5,283 nucleotides of DNA from an uncultured Porphyromonadaceae bacterium (GCA_900547555.1 URHG01000070.1:1-5283); one strand, 5' to 3'. Shown: positions 1 through 5,283, numbered from the stretch's first letter. Translations and numbers: made by a program. The notes: generated by a model from the letters alone, not told the origin.

Positions 1-21
1 TATTAAGTCGTTTAGCGTCAT
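1..21 (-). CDS. Possible first codons of the next leftward gene (partial)
   Basis: An ATG at 21 on the minus strand opens a frame that stays open to the window edge, reading MTLNDLI. It lies 81 bp beyond the stop codon of the outer-membrane channel gene, on the same strand, with no terminator hairpin between them, so co-transcription is plausible. Loci of the TetR-TolC type in Bacteroidota usually continue with a periplasmic adaptor (HlyD/AcrA type) and an RND or ABC permease. Seven codons are too few to identify the product or even to prove the start. The only other nearby minus-strand ATG, at 69, runs into a stop after nine codons. Confidence 0.25.
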
Positions 22-102
22 TTCACCCGTTTTTCGAGGTTATTCCAGAGATTTTCTGTAATTTTTCATATATGATATTGTTTTTTCCATTCAAAATAAA
101 GT

Positions 103-1464
103 CTATTTTTTGTCATCAATTTTATACCGGTCGAAATCGATATTTCCCGAAATCTGTTCGAGATCGGACTGAGCCGAGAGATAATCGTGTATGGCCTGAT
201 AATAGGAAAGACGCGAAGAGGCCAAAGCCAAATTGGCATCATCGAGCTCGATAACGGTAGCCGCACCGACTTCAAACTTCTTCTGCATGATAAGATAGGC
301 TTTCTCGGCCTGACGTACCCCTTCTTTGCTCGAAACGACTTGCTTGATAGATGCCCTTATATTATCCATTGCCGCCGTAAGTTGCATACGCAGGTTACGT
401 TCGAGATTCGTCCGCTGGTATTGCATTTCATTATAGGCGATGCGGGCCTGTTTGCCTTTGTAGTAACGCGTCCCTCCATTGAAAATGGGTATCGACAGCG
501 ATACTCCCACGTAAGAATAAGGCGTCCACCTGAAATCTTGAAAAATACCTCCGTTACTCATCGACGACCATGTGTACGAACCGACAAAAGCCAACGTAGG
601 TGCCCACGACATATTTTGGGTTTTCAGCGCTTGTTTCAAATAAGCACTCTGCAAATCGATTTGCCGCAAACTGGTATTTTGCGATAATGAAGTATCGGGC
701 TGCAACATATCGGCATACATAGTCTCTTCATAATCGGACAAACGGGTAGCCAAACCGATACGTAACTCGGAATCAAGCCCCAAAAGCACTTTCAAATTCA
801 GTTTGGACAATCTCAACGCATTTTCTGCCTGCAAAAGCGAGGGTTCGAGATTGCGAACAGCCACATCGGCTCTCAAAACATCATACTCCGAGGCCGTTCC
901 CTGCTCATACTTATGCCGGTAAGTATCGGCATTTACCCGAGCGTTATCGTAACTCTGCCGCAAAACTTCATAAGAATCATAAGCCATAAGTATGGAGTAA
1001 TAGGCCTTTTTCACCTGATCGACCATAGAAAGTCGGGAAGAACGGGCACTTTCGAGCGATTGTTCGAGTTGCACCGCCGATAATTTCAGACTTTTCCAAA
1101 GCGCCGGAGCTATAATAGGTAAAGAGAGGGAAAAGCCGGTAGACCAAGAATTGTCGAGCCCGACTTCCAGACCATCGTCCATACCGGGCATGTCCATATA
1201 CATGACCTGTTTTTTCAACGTACGCGAATAAGAACCCGAATAATCAATCGTCGGCAACAAGCCTCCGATCGTCTCACGACGGGCATAGTCGGTACGTTTT
1301 ATTTCCATATCGGACACGATTATCGTCGGATTCTCACTGAGTGCTATGGTTATAGCCTGATCGAGAGAAAGAGTTATCGAATCGGTCGACTGGGCTGTCG
1401 CGCTTCTTCCGATACACAAAAGTATCGCCACCGCGCACAGTCCCAAACAATTTTTTTTTCTCAT
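103..1464 (-). CDS. TolC-family outer-membrane efflux channel
   Basis: Encodes 453 residues, a normal length for TolC/OprM-type proteins, which form trimeric channels through the outer membrane and periplasm for an inner-membrane pump. Residues 1-25 look like a signal peptide: basic MRKK, a hydrophobic core, and a likely cleavage near ATAQ (22-25). The cysteines near it do not form a lipobox, so a lipoprotein is unlikely. Two OEP repeats are visible. The first starts at LSLDQAITIALSENP (32-46); it has a beta-hairpin segment (about 70-120) and a long helical segment (about 125-230) containing KYEQGTASEYDVLRADVAV. The second starts near 262, has its beta segment around 288-330 (SIPIFNGG) and helices at about 335-440 containing KKFEVGAATVIELDDANLALA. 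Substrate cannot be read from the sequence. The gene follows a TetR gene on the same strand, which points to regulated export. Oddities are a nine-A run in codons 2-5 and a methionine-rich loop at 88-95. Family assignment is secure; the partner pump lies outside the window. Confidence 0.95.
   Translation of the reverse strand: MRKKNCLGLCAVAILLCIGRSATAQSTDSITLSLDQAITIALSENPTIIVSDMEIKRTDYARRETIGGLLPTIDYSGSYSRTLKKQVMYMDMPGMDDGLEVGLDNSWSTGFSLSLPIIAPALWKSLKLSAVQLEQSLESARSSRLSMVDQVKKAYYSILMAYDSYEVLRQSYDNARVNADTYRHKYEQGTASEYDVLRADVAVRNLEPSLLQAENALRLSKLNLKVLLGLDSELRIGLATRLSDYEETMYADMLQPDTSLSQNTSLRQIDLQSAYLKQALKTQNMSWAPTLAFVGSYTWSSMSNGGIFQDFRWTPYSYVGVSLSIPIFNGGTRYYKGKQARIAYNEMQYQRTNLERNLRMQLTAAMDNIRASIKQVVSSKEGVRQAEKAYLIMQKKFEVGAATVIELDDANLALASSRLSYYQAIHDYLSAQSDLEQISGNIDFDRYKIDDKK
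1451..1459 (-). repeat. Nine-A homopolymer in codons 2-5 of the channel gene
   Basis: The coding strand reads ATGAG followed by nine consecutive A and then TTGT, giving codons AGA AAA AAA AAT. Gain or loss of one A would shift the frame within the signal peptide. It also encodes the positive N-terminus expected of a signal peptide, so it may be only a codon choice. Confidence 0.9.
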
Positions 1465-1557
1465 TTCGGATTTCAGGTTTGGTTATTTTAAAGAAAGAGC
1501 CGAAAAGCCCTTATCACATAATATTACATAATCGGAAGCAGTATATGCAAATACCCC

Positions 1558-1582
1558 TCGCAAAAGTCTGCTTTTTTCGCGA
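1558..1582 (-). other. Possible stem-loop in the channel gene's 5' leader
   Basis: TCGCAAAA (1558-1565) can pair with TTTT (1574-1577) and GCGA (1579-1582), with C1578 bulged and an eight-base loop. It would lie about 100 bases ahead of the start codon in the leader of a transcript starting near 1596. No function is known; the pairing is modest and could be chance in A/T-rich DNA. Confidence 0.25.
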
Positions 1583-1587
1583 ATAAC

Positions 1588-1604
1588 GAAATTCTATATA
1601 GTCA
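1588..1604. promoter_or_regulatory. Candidate repressor operator at the channel gene promoter
   Basis: GAAATTCTATATAGTCA matches GAAAATCTATATTATCA (2297-2313) at 14 of 17 positions. This copy contains the palindrome CTATATAG and lies between the predicted -7 element and transcription start of the channel gene; the other copy is placed similarly at the regulator's own promoter. Such placement suits an operator for the adjacent TetR-family repressor. Dyad symmetry is weak, so this is an inference. Confidence 0.4.
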
Positions 1605-1635
1605 AATATATATACGAAATGTCGCTTCTCCCGAA
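1603..1635 (-). promoter_or_regulatory. Predicted Bacteroides-type promoter for the TolC-family gene
   Basis: Read on the minus strand, TATATTTG (1610 to 1603) fits the TAnnTTTG -7 consensus exactly. A near-match to the -33 element, TTCG instead of TTTG (1635 to 1632), lies 21 bp upstream, within the usual spacing. Transcription would begin near 1596 and give a leader of about 130 bases before the start codon at 1464. This would let the channel gene be expressed separately from the regulator. Confidence 0.5.
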
Positions 1636-1661
1636 GTCTGCCCATTCAAGAGCAGAACCGG
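1631..1661 (-). other. Hairpin after the TetR gene, without a U tract
   Basis: TCTGCCC (1637-1643) pairs with GAGCAGA (1650-1656), with one G.U pair in the minus-strand RNA and a six-base loop. An outer CCG/CGG pairing (1631-1633 with 1659-1661) is also possible. It begins about 12 bases after the regulator's stop codon. No T run follows on the minus strand, so it may slow or partly stop transcription, or protect the 3' end, but it is not a standard intrinsic terminator. Confidence 0.3.
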
Positions 1662-1672
1662 AACGTGCACCA

Positions 1673-2290
1673 TCAATTAAAATCGGTATTTGCAAAATAT
1701 CGTTCGATGATTTTCAACCCTTTTTCGGTAGCGATACCGCGTATAAAAGTTTTAAAAATCATTTCGAAAGTCTCCATAAATGTAAATTCCACCGTACAGA
1801 TTTCGTCAAGGCTGAAAAGAATATCGAATTTTGTAGAAAGGAGCTGCCCGACAATATCGCAACGACAATCCTGCAAAATAACACCTTCGGCCTGCCCTTG
1901 CTCGAGAATATGCCTCATGCTCTCGGCCTGATAAGACCTCTCATCGTCGAACATGCGGGAAACTTGCGGGTGATAACGTTTCAGATCGGTAAAATAATTT
2001 CGGTTGACATTGCGCATACGCTTCCATTGGATCATAAACACTTCGAGAAGAAACTCCAATGCATTATCCACTTTCTGGGCTACCTCCAACGACATTTTTT
2101 CTATCTCACGGCGATTCCACGTCAAACATTCGAGCAAAAGCTGATCTTTATCTTTAAAAAGCTCGTACAAAGTCCGTTTTGAAATACCTACCTGAGAAGC
2201 GATATAATCCATCGTTATGGATTTGATTCCATGTCGCAGAAAAAGAGCAAATGAAGTCTCGATAATTCGTTGTTTCAGATCGTTGGTCAT
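1673..2290 (-). CDS. TetR/AcrR-family transcriptional regulator
   Basis: Encodes 205 residues, the usual size for TetR-family repressors, which bind DNA as dimers and release it when a small ligand enters the C-terminal domain. The N-terminal DNA-binding domain is clear: helix 1 at about 5-19 (QRIIETSFALFLRHG), then the helix-turn-helix from about 26 to 47, with DYIASQVGISKRTLYELFKD as the recognition region. Residues 50-205 form the variable all-helical ligand and dimer domain, whose ligand cannot be predicted. It contains four cysteines, two of them in CRC at 142-144. The start at 2290 places the domain at the normal distance from the N-terminus. No Shine-Dalgarno sequence is seen, and the predicted promoter leaves a leader of only about 20 bases. 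It precedes the TolC-family channel gene on the same strand, so control of that gene and of itself is the likely role. The divergent malic enzyme gene is a less likely target. Confidence 0.93.
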   Translation of the reverse strand: MTNDLKQRIIETSFALFLRHGIKSITMDYIASQVGISKRTLYELFKDKDQLLLECLTWNRREIEKMSLEVAQKVDNALEFLLEVFMIQWKRMRNVNRNYFTDLKRYHPQVSRMFDDERSYQAESMRHILEQGQAEGVILQDCRCDIVGQLLSTKFDILFSLDEICTVEFTFMETFEMIFKTFIRGIATEKGLKIIERYFANTDFN

Positions 2291-2296
2291 TATGTA

Positions 2297-2313
2297 GAAA
2301 ATCTATATTATCA
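2297..2313. promoter_or_regulatory. Candidate repressor operator at the tetR promoter
   Basis: GAAAATCTATATTATCA, the second copy of the 17-bp word found at 1588-1604 (14 of 17 identical). It begins 6 bp upstream of the tetR start codon and lies just downstream of the tetR -7 element, over the predicted transcription start. Binding here would give autorepression, which is common in the TetR family. Confidence 0.4.
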
Positions 2314-2315
2314 GG

Positions 2316-2348
2316 CAAAGATAGGGAGAAAACGTAACGGAAGGCAAA
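2316..2348 (-). promoter_or_regulatory. Predicted Bacteroides-type promoter for tetR
   Basis: On the minus strand, TTTG (2348 to 2345) is followed after 21 bp by TATCTTTG (2323 to 2316). Both elements match the Bacteroides sigma-ABfr consensus TTTG-N19-21-TAnnTTTG exactly. Transcription would start near 2310, about 20 bases before the start codon at 2290. This is the best promoter in the window. Confidence 0.7.
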
Positions 2349-2382
2349 AGTTTTCATTTATTTATAATGTATATTGTTAATT

Positions 2383-2462
2383 CATGTAAAACCCCAACCA
2401 AACTTCTCAAAGGAACACCCGGATAAACACATGACAATGCAACACAAATCGACATGTAAAAC
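2383..2462. repeat. Direct repeat CATGTAAAAC, two copies 70 bp apart
   Basis: CATGTAAAAC occurs exactly at 2383-2392 and 2453-2462, upstream of the maeB promoter. Spacing of 70 bp is not far from seven helical turns, so both could face the same side of the DNA. It could be a pair of regulator sites or coincidence in A/T-rich sequence. Confidence 0.35.
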
Positions 2463-2463
2463 A

Positions 2464-2474
2464 GATAAATTATC
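2464..2474. promoter_or_regulatory. Small perfect dyad upstream of maeB
   Basis: GATAAATTATC is a perfect inverted repeat with 5-bp arms around a central A. It lies about 74 bp upstream of the maeB -7 element and directly after the second CATGTAAAAC copy. It could be a protein-binding site; at this length chance is a real alternative. Confidence 0.25.
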
Positions 2475-2547
2475 GCCCTATACGACTTTTCAACATAATA
2501 TTGTTTAAAAATTGTGTTTTTCGATACTATTTCCCAATATAATTTCT

Positions 2548-2555
2548 TATATTTG
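2548..2555 (+). promoter_or_regulatory. Predicted -7 element of the maeB promoter
   Basis: TATATTTG matches the Bacteroides -7 consensus TAnnTTTG exactly. No TTTG lies at the expected distance upstream; the nearest T-rich run ends at about 2523, slightly too far, so the -33 element is weak or the promoter depends on an activator. Transcription would begin near 2562, giving a leader of about 58 bases. Confidence 0.5.
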
Positions 2556-2562
2556 TATAGCT

Positions 2563-2600
2563 GAAATTTGGCCCGACAGAAAATCGGGTATTTACATTTC
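2563..2600 (+). other. Two-part stem-loop in the maeB 5' leader
   Basis: An inner stem GCCCGA/TCGGGT (2571-2576 with 2584-2589, outermost pair G.U) closes a seven-base loop. An outer stem GAAAT/ATTTC (2563-2567 with 2596-2600) surrounds it across an asymmetric internal loop. The structure would start almost exactly at the predicted transcript 5' end and finish 20 bases before the start codon. There is no T run, so it is not a terminator; a role in mRNA stability or translation is possible. Confidence 0.4.
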
Positions 2601-2620
2601 AATCCTTTATATCTTTTATT

Positions 2621-4903
2621 ATGGCAAAAGTTACCAAAGAAGCCGCCCTGCGCTACCACAGCGAAGGACGCCCGGGAAAAATAGAAGTAATCCCAACCAA
2701 ACCTTACAGTACACAAATGGATCTCTCGCTCGCCTATTCTCCGGGCGTAGCCGAGCCGTGTCTCGAAATCGAAAAAGACGCTCAAACAGCGTATGAATAT
2801 ACATCGAAAGGAAATCTCGTCGCGGTTATATCGAACGGAACGGCCGTATTGGGTCTCGGCGACATAGGCGCATTGGCCGGAAAACCGGTTATGGAGGGCA
2901 AGGGGCTGCTCTTCAAAATTTTTGCAGGCATCGATGTTTTCGACATCGAAGTCAATGAAAAAGATCCCGAAAAATTCATACAAGCCGTAAAGGCCATCTC
3001 TCCGACATTCGGCGGCATCAACCTCGAAGACATCAAAGCTCCCGAATGCTTTGAAATCGAAAACCGACTGAAAGCCGAACTGGATATTCCTGTCATGCAC
3101 GACGACCAGCACGGAACAGCCATCATCTCGGGTGCCGGACTGCTCAACGCTCTCGAAATACAAGGTAAAAAAATCGAAGACGTACGTATCGTCGTAAACG
3201 GGGCCGGAGCTTCGGCCGTCTCCTGCACCAAGCTCTACATCATGCTGGGAGTAAAACCCGAAAATGTCGTGATGGTCGACAGTAAAGGTGTCATCAACGA
3301 TAAACGTACCGACCTCAACGAGTCCAAGAAACAATTTATCACCCATCGCGATATACACACGCTGGCCGATGCCATGAAAGGAGCCGATGTGTTCCTCGGT
3401 CTTTCCCGCGCCGACGTACTTACAACGGAAATGGTACAGTCGATGAACGAGCGTCCTATCGTCTTCGCGTTGGCGAACCCCAATCCCGAAATCGCCTACG
3501 ATAAAGCCAAAGCCTCGCGTCCCGATTTGATTTTTGCTACCGGACGCTCGGATTATCCCAATCAAATCAATAACGTTTTGGGATTCCCCTATATTTTCCG
3601 GGGAGCTCTCGACGTACGGGCTACATGCATCAATGAAGAAATGAAACTGGCTGCCGTCTATGCAATCGCCGACTTGGCAAAAAAACGCGTACCGGACGTC
3701 GTGAATGCCGCTTACGGGTTGGAGTGCATCAGCTTCGGTCCCGAATACATCATACCCAAAGCTCTCGACCCGCGCTTGCTTACGACCGTTGCTCCCGCCG
3801 TAGCCAAAGCCGCCATCGAATCGGGTGTTGCCCGTAAAAAAATCGAAGACTGGACGGCCTACCAAACCAAGCTCGAAGCCCTCATGGGATACGACAACAA
3901 GATGTTGCGTAACTTTACCGACATGGCCAAGCAGTCTCCCAAACGAGTGGTATTTGCCGAAGCCAACCACGTCAATATGCTTACGGCCGCCGTTACAGCA
4001 TATCAAGAAGGTATATGCCACCCGATCCTATTGGGTAATGCCGACTTTATCAAAAACCTCGCTTGTGATCTCGGCCTCAGTCTCGACGGCATCGAAATCA
4101 TCAACTTGCGAAGCGGAGCCGAAGCCGAACGCCGTCATCACTATGCCAAGATACTGGCCAACAAACGACAAAGAGAAGGGATCACTCCCGACGAAGCGAA
4201 TGAAAAAATGTATGACCGCAACTATTTCGGTATGATGATGGTAGAATGCGGCGATGCCGATGCTTTCATTACCGGTACTTATACCAAATACACCGAAACG
4301 ATACAAATTGCCAAAGATGTTATCGGAATACGGGAAGGGCACACCCATTTCGGAGCCATGCACATCATCACGACTCCCAAAGGTACATTCTTCTTGGCCG
4401 ACACGCTTATCAACCGACACCCCAATACCGAGACACTCGTCGACATTGCCAAACTCTCGAACGAGACGCTTAAATTCTTTGCTCAGGAGCCAAAAATCGC
4501 CATGCTCTCCTACTCGAACTTCGGTGCCGACAAAGTCGGCAGCCCGGCATTGGTACATGAGGCTGTCTCCATTATGCAAAAAGAATATCCCGACTTGGCT
4601 ATCGATGGAGAAATGCAGGTACACTTCGCGCTCAACAAAGAGTTGCGTGACCGCACATTCCCATTCAGCCGACTGGCCGGAAAAGATGTAAACACACTCA
4701 TCTTCCCCAACCTCAGCTCGGCAAACTCGGCATACAAGCTACTGCTCGAAATGGGTATAGGCAACTCTATCGGCCCGATACAAATGGGACTCAACAAACC
4801 GATTCACTTCACCGATATAGAAAGTTCACCCCGCGACATCGTCAACTTGACGACCGTCGCCGTAGTCGATGCTATCGTTCAAGAAAAAATCGGAAAGAAA
4901 TAA
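2621..4903 (+). CDS. maeB: NADP-dependent malic enzyme, MaeB type (PTA-like fusion)
   Basis: Encodes 760 residues, the size of MaeB enzymes. These cytoplasmic proteins oxidatively decarboxylate malate to pyruvate and CO2, usually reducing NADP, and so link the C4 acids to pyruvate and biosynthetic reducing power. Residues 1-165 hold the malic N-terminal domain: AYSPGVAEPC with likely catalytic Tyr39, MEGKG with likely catalytic Lys94, and metal ligands Glu136, Asp137 (LEDIKAP) and Asp162 (HDDQHGTA). Residues about 166-405 form the nucleotide-binding domain with NGAGAS (193-198), FALANPNPEI (282-291, Asn286) and NQINNVLGFPYIFRGALD (314-331). From about 430 to 758 lies a phosphotransacetylase-like domain (VVFAEANHVNMLTAA, MLSYSNFG, IDGEM, IGPIQMGLNKPIHF). 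In studied MaeB proteins this domain generally lacks transacetylase activity and mediates acetyl-CoA control. All core residues are present and the frame is intact. The start at 2621 fits the family and has an A/T-rich leader without Shine-Dalgarno. NADP rather than NAD preference is inferred from family, not proven here. It appears monocistronic. Confidence 0.96.
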   Translation: MAKVTKEAALRYHSEGRPGKIEVIPTKPYSTQMDLSLAYSPGVAEPCLEIEKDAQTAYEYTSKGNLVAVISNGTAVLGLGDIGALAGKPVMEGKGLLFKIFAGIDVFDIEVNEKDPEKFIQAVKAISPTFGGINLEDIKAPECFEIENRLKAELDIPVMHDDQHGTAIISGAGLLNALEIQGKKIEDVRIVVNGAGASAVSCTKLYIMLGVKPENVVMVDSKGVINDKRTDLNESKKQFITHRDIHTLADAMKGADVFLGLSRADVLTTEMVQSMNERPIVFALANPNPEIAYDKAKASRPDLIFATGRSDYPNQINNVLGFPYIFRGALDVRATCINEEMKLAAVYAIADLAKKRVPDVVNAAYGLECISFGPEYIIPKALDPRLLTTVAPAVAKAAIESGVARKKIEDWTAYQTKLEALMGYDNKMLRNFTDMAKQSPKRVVFAEANHVNMLTAAVTAYQEGICHPILLGNADFIKNLACDLGLSLDGIEIINLRSGAEAERRHHYAKILANKRQREGITPDEANEKMYDRNYFGMMMVECGDADAFITGTYTKYTETIQIAKDVIGIREGHTHFGAMHIITTPKGTFFLADTLINRHPNTETLVDIAKLSNETLKFFAQEPKIAMLSYSNFGADKVGSPALVHEAVSIMQKEYPDLAIDGEMQVHFALNKELRDRTFPFSRLAGKDVNTLIFPNLSSANSAYKLLLEMGIGNSIGPIQMGLNKPIHFTDIESSPRDIVNLTTVAVVDAIVQEKIGKK

Positions 4904-4920
4904 GCCTCCTTTATCCGAAT

Positions 4921-4963
4921 AAAAGCAAAAAGCCCCGGGTTTATCTCGGGGCTTTTTGCTTTT
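4921..4963. terminator. Bidirectional intrinsic terminator after maeB
   Basis: AAAAGCAAAAAGCCCCG (4921-4937) pairs perfectly over 17 bp with CGGGGCTTTTTGCTTTT (4947-4963). A further G.T and G-C pair leave a TTTAT loop. The stem has A tracts on the left and T tracts on the right, so it can work in both directions. It begins 18 bases after the maeB stop codon and mainly serves that gene. Confidence 0.93.
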
Positions 4964-4990
4964 CCTACATTCGCAGTCAAAATATCAATA

Positions 4991-5035
4991 TCAAAAAGAA
5001 AGGGGGGACAGAATCTGTCCCCCCTTTCTTTTTGA
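4991..5035. terminator. Long perfect hairpin terminator after pyrC
   Basis: A 22-bp perfect inverted repeat (4991-5012 with 5014-5035) surrounds a single central A at 5013. Each arm has an A5 or T5 run, an A3 or T3 run, a six-G or six-C run and ACAGA/TCTGT. It starts 9 bases after the dihydroorotase stop on the minus strand and has the T-rich 3' flank of a terminator in both directions. It would also catch read-through from maeB. Confidence 0.9.
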
Positions 5036-5044
5036 CAAACCTTT

Positions 5045-5283
5045 TTATGAACGCGGTGCAAAGCGCAATTCTTTTCCCCGACATGAAGGCTCGACCTGAC
5101 CGTTTTGAAATGCAATGACTCCATTGACAAACGTCTTGTCGATTGTAACAGGAAACGTATGATTCATAAACGGCGACCAACAACATTTCGTCAAAATATT
5201 CTCAGGCGTAACGCTGTAAGATTTTTTCGGATCGACCAGCACCATATCGGCATAGTAACCGGGACGGATAAACCCTCTACGGT
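5045..5283 (-). CDS. pyrC: Dihydroorotase, C-terminal part (cut by window edge)
   Basis: The last 78 codons plus stop (TAA at 5047-5045) are in the window; the rest continues past the right edge, so the start, the metal-binding HxH motif and the catalytic residues are not seen. The tail shows features of class I dihydroorotases, zinc enzymes of the amidohydrolase superfamily that interconvert carbamoyl-aspartate and dihydroorotate in pyrimidine synthesis. These are RGFIRPGYYADMVLVDP, a TPENILTKCCWSPF segment and the closing TFVNG. The SPF...TFVNG ending separates it from dihydropyrimidinases and allantoinases, though with only this fragment those relatives are not fully excluded. In this family the C-terminal strands join the small beta-sandwich domain beside the barrel. 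It is convergent with maeB, 141 bp between stop codons, with two terminators in the gap, so no functional coupling is implied. Confidence 0.85.
   Translation of the reverse strand, partial: RRGFIRPGYYADMVLVDPKKSYSVTPENILTKCCWSPFMNHTFPVTIDKTFVNGVIAFQNGQVEPSCRGKELRFAPRS

Larger units (their letters stand above)
2291..2620. other. Divergent intergenic region between tetR and maeB
   Basis: This 330-bp A/T-rich gap contains the tetR promoter at its left end and the maeB promoter and leader at its right end. The middle (about 2349-2547) holds a repeated 10-mer, an 11-bp dyad and two tiny plus-strand frames of 19 and 25 codons with no support. I see no tRNA, known riboswitch or mobile-element end in it. 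Confidence 0.7.

Noticed and set aside
1576..1583. TTCGCGAA as a repressor operator
   Set aside because: It is a perfect but only 8-bp palindrome, it does not recur at the tetR promoter, and it is better explained as part of the possible leader stem.
1619..2182. A 187-codon plus-strand frame opposite the TetR gene
   Set aside because: The minus strand carries a clear TetR helix-turn-helix protein; the plus-strand product has no recognisable features and no promoter ahead of it.
2367..2426. A 19-codon plus-strand frame in the divergent gap, MYIVNSCKTPTKLLKGTPG
   Set aside because: No -7 element lies upstream on the plus strand, and nothing supports translation; frames this short are expected by chance.
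2431..2508. A 25-codon plus-strand frame in the divergent gap, starting MTMQHKSTC
   Set aside because: It lies upstream of the predicted maeB transcript start, has no promoter of its own and no recognisable features.
2354..4021. A 555-codon open frame on the minus strand, antisense to maeB and its leader
   Set aside because: It lies opposite a gene with every conserved malic enzyme motif. Its product is rich in F, G, V, D and H with no recognisable domain, as expected from the antisense of this codon usage, and it runs through the maeB promoter and leader.
4028..4624. A 198-codon minus-strand frame opposite the PTA-like domain of maeB
   Set aside because: Same pattern as the larger antisense frame: shadow composition, no domain, no promoter or start context.
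4991..5035. The 22-bp inverted repeat as an insertion-sequence end or CRISPR repeat
   Set aside because: There is a single copy, no transposase or target duplication, and the position 9 bases after a stop codon with A/T tracts flanking a G/C stem fits a terminator.

Overview
The window looks like chromosomal DNA from a Bacteroidota bacterium, most likely order Bacteroidales. Three intergenic regions carry sequences matching the Bacteroides-type promoter (TTTG, a 19-21 bp spacer, TAnnTTTG). None of the three complete genes has a Shine-Dalgarno sequence; the starts sit in A/T-rich leaders, as is usual in this phylum. I would not name a genus from this sequence.

Layout, left to right. Bases 1-2290 are a leftward drug-efflux-type locus. 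A TetR/AcrR repressor gene (1673-2290) is followed by a TolC-family outer-membrane channel gene (103-1464). At the left edge there may be the first codons of a third leftward gene (1-21). Gene order in such loci suggests an adaptor or permease, but too little is visible to say. The regulator and the channel each appear to have their own promoter. A 17-bp word matching at 14 positions overlaps the predicted transcription start of both, and is the best candidate for the repressor's operator.

Bases 2291-2620 are a 330-bp divergent intergenic region. It holds the tetR promoter, a stretch with a repeated 10-mer and a small perfect dyad, and the promoter and short structured leader of the next gene. 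Bases 2621-4903 (rightward) encode a full-length MaeB-type malic enzyme: malic enzyme core fused to a phosphotransacetylase-like C-terminal domain. It converts malate to pyruvate, CO2 and reduced NAD(P). Bases 4904-5044 separate it from a convergent leftward gene and contain two strong back-to-back hairpin terminators. Bases 5045-5283 are the C-terminal end of a leftward dihydroorotase (pyrimidine synthesis), cut by the window edge.

The efflux locus, the malic enzyme and the dihydroorotase have no evident functional link and look like neighbouring independent transcription units. I do not see a new biological system here. The observations most worth following are the shared candidate operator, a nine-A run just after the channel gene's start codon, and the structured leader of the malic enzyme gene.
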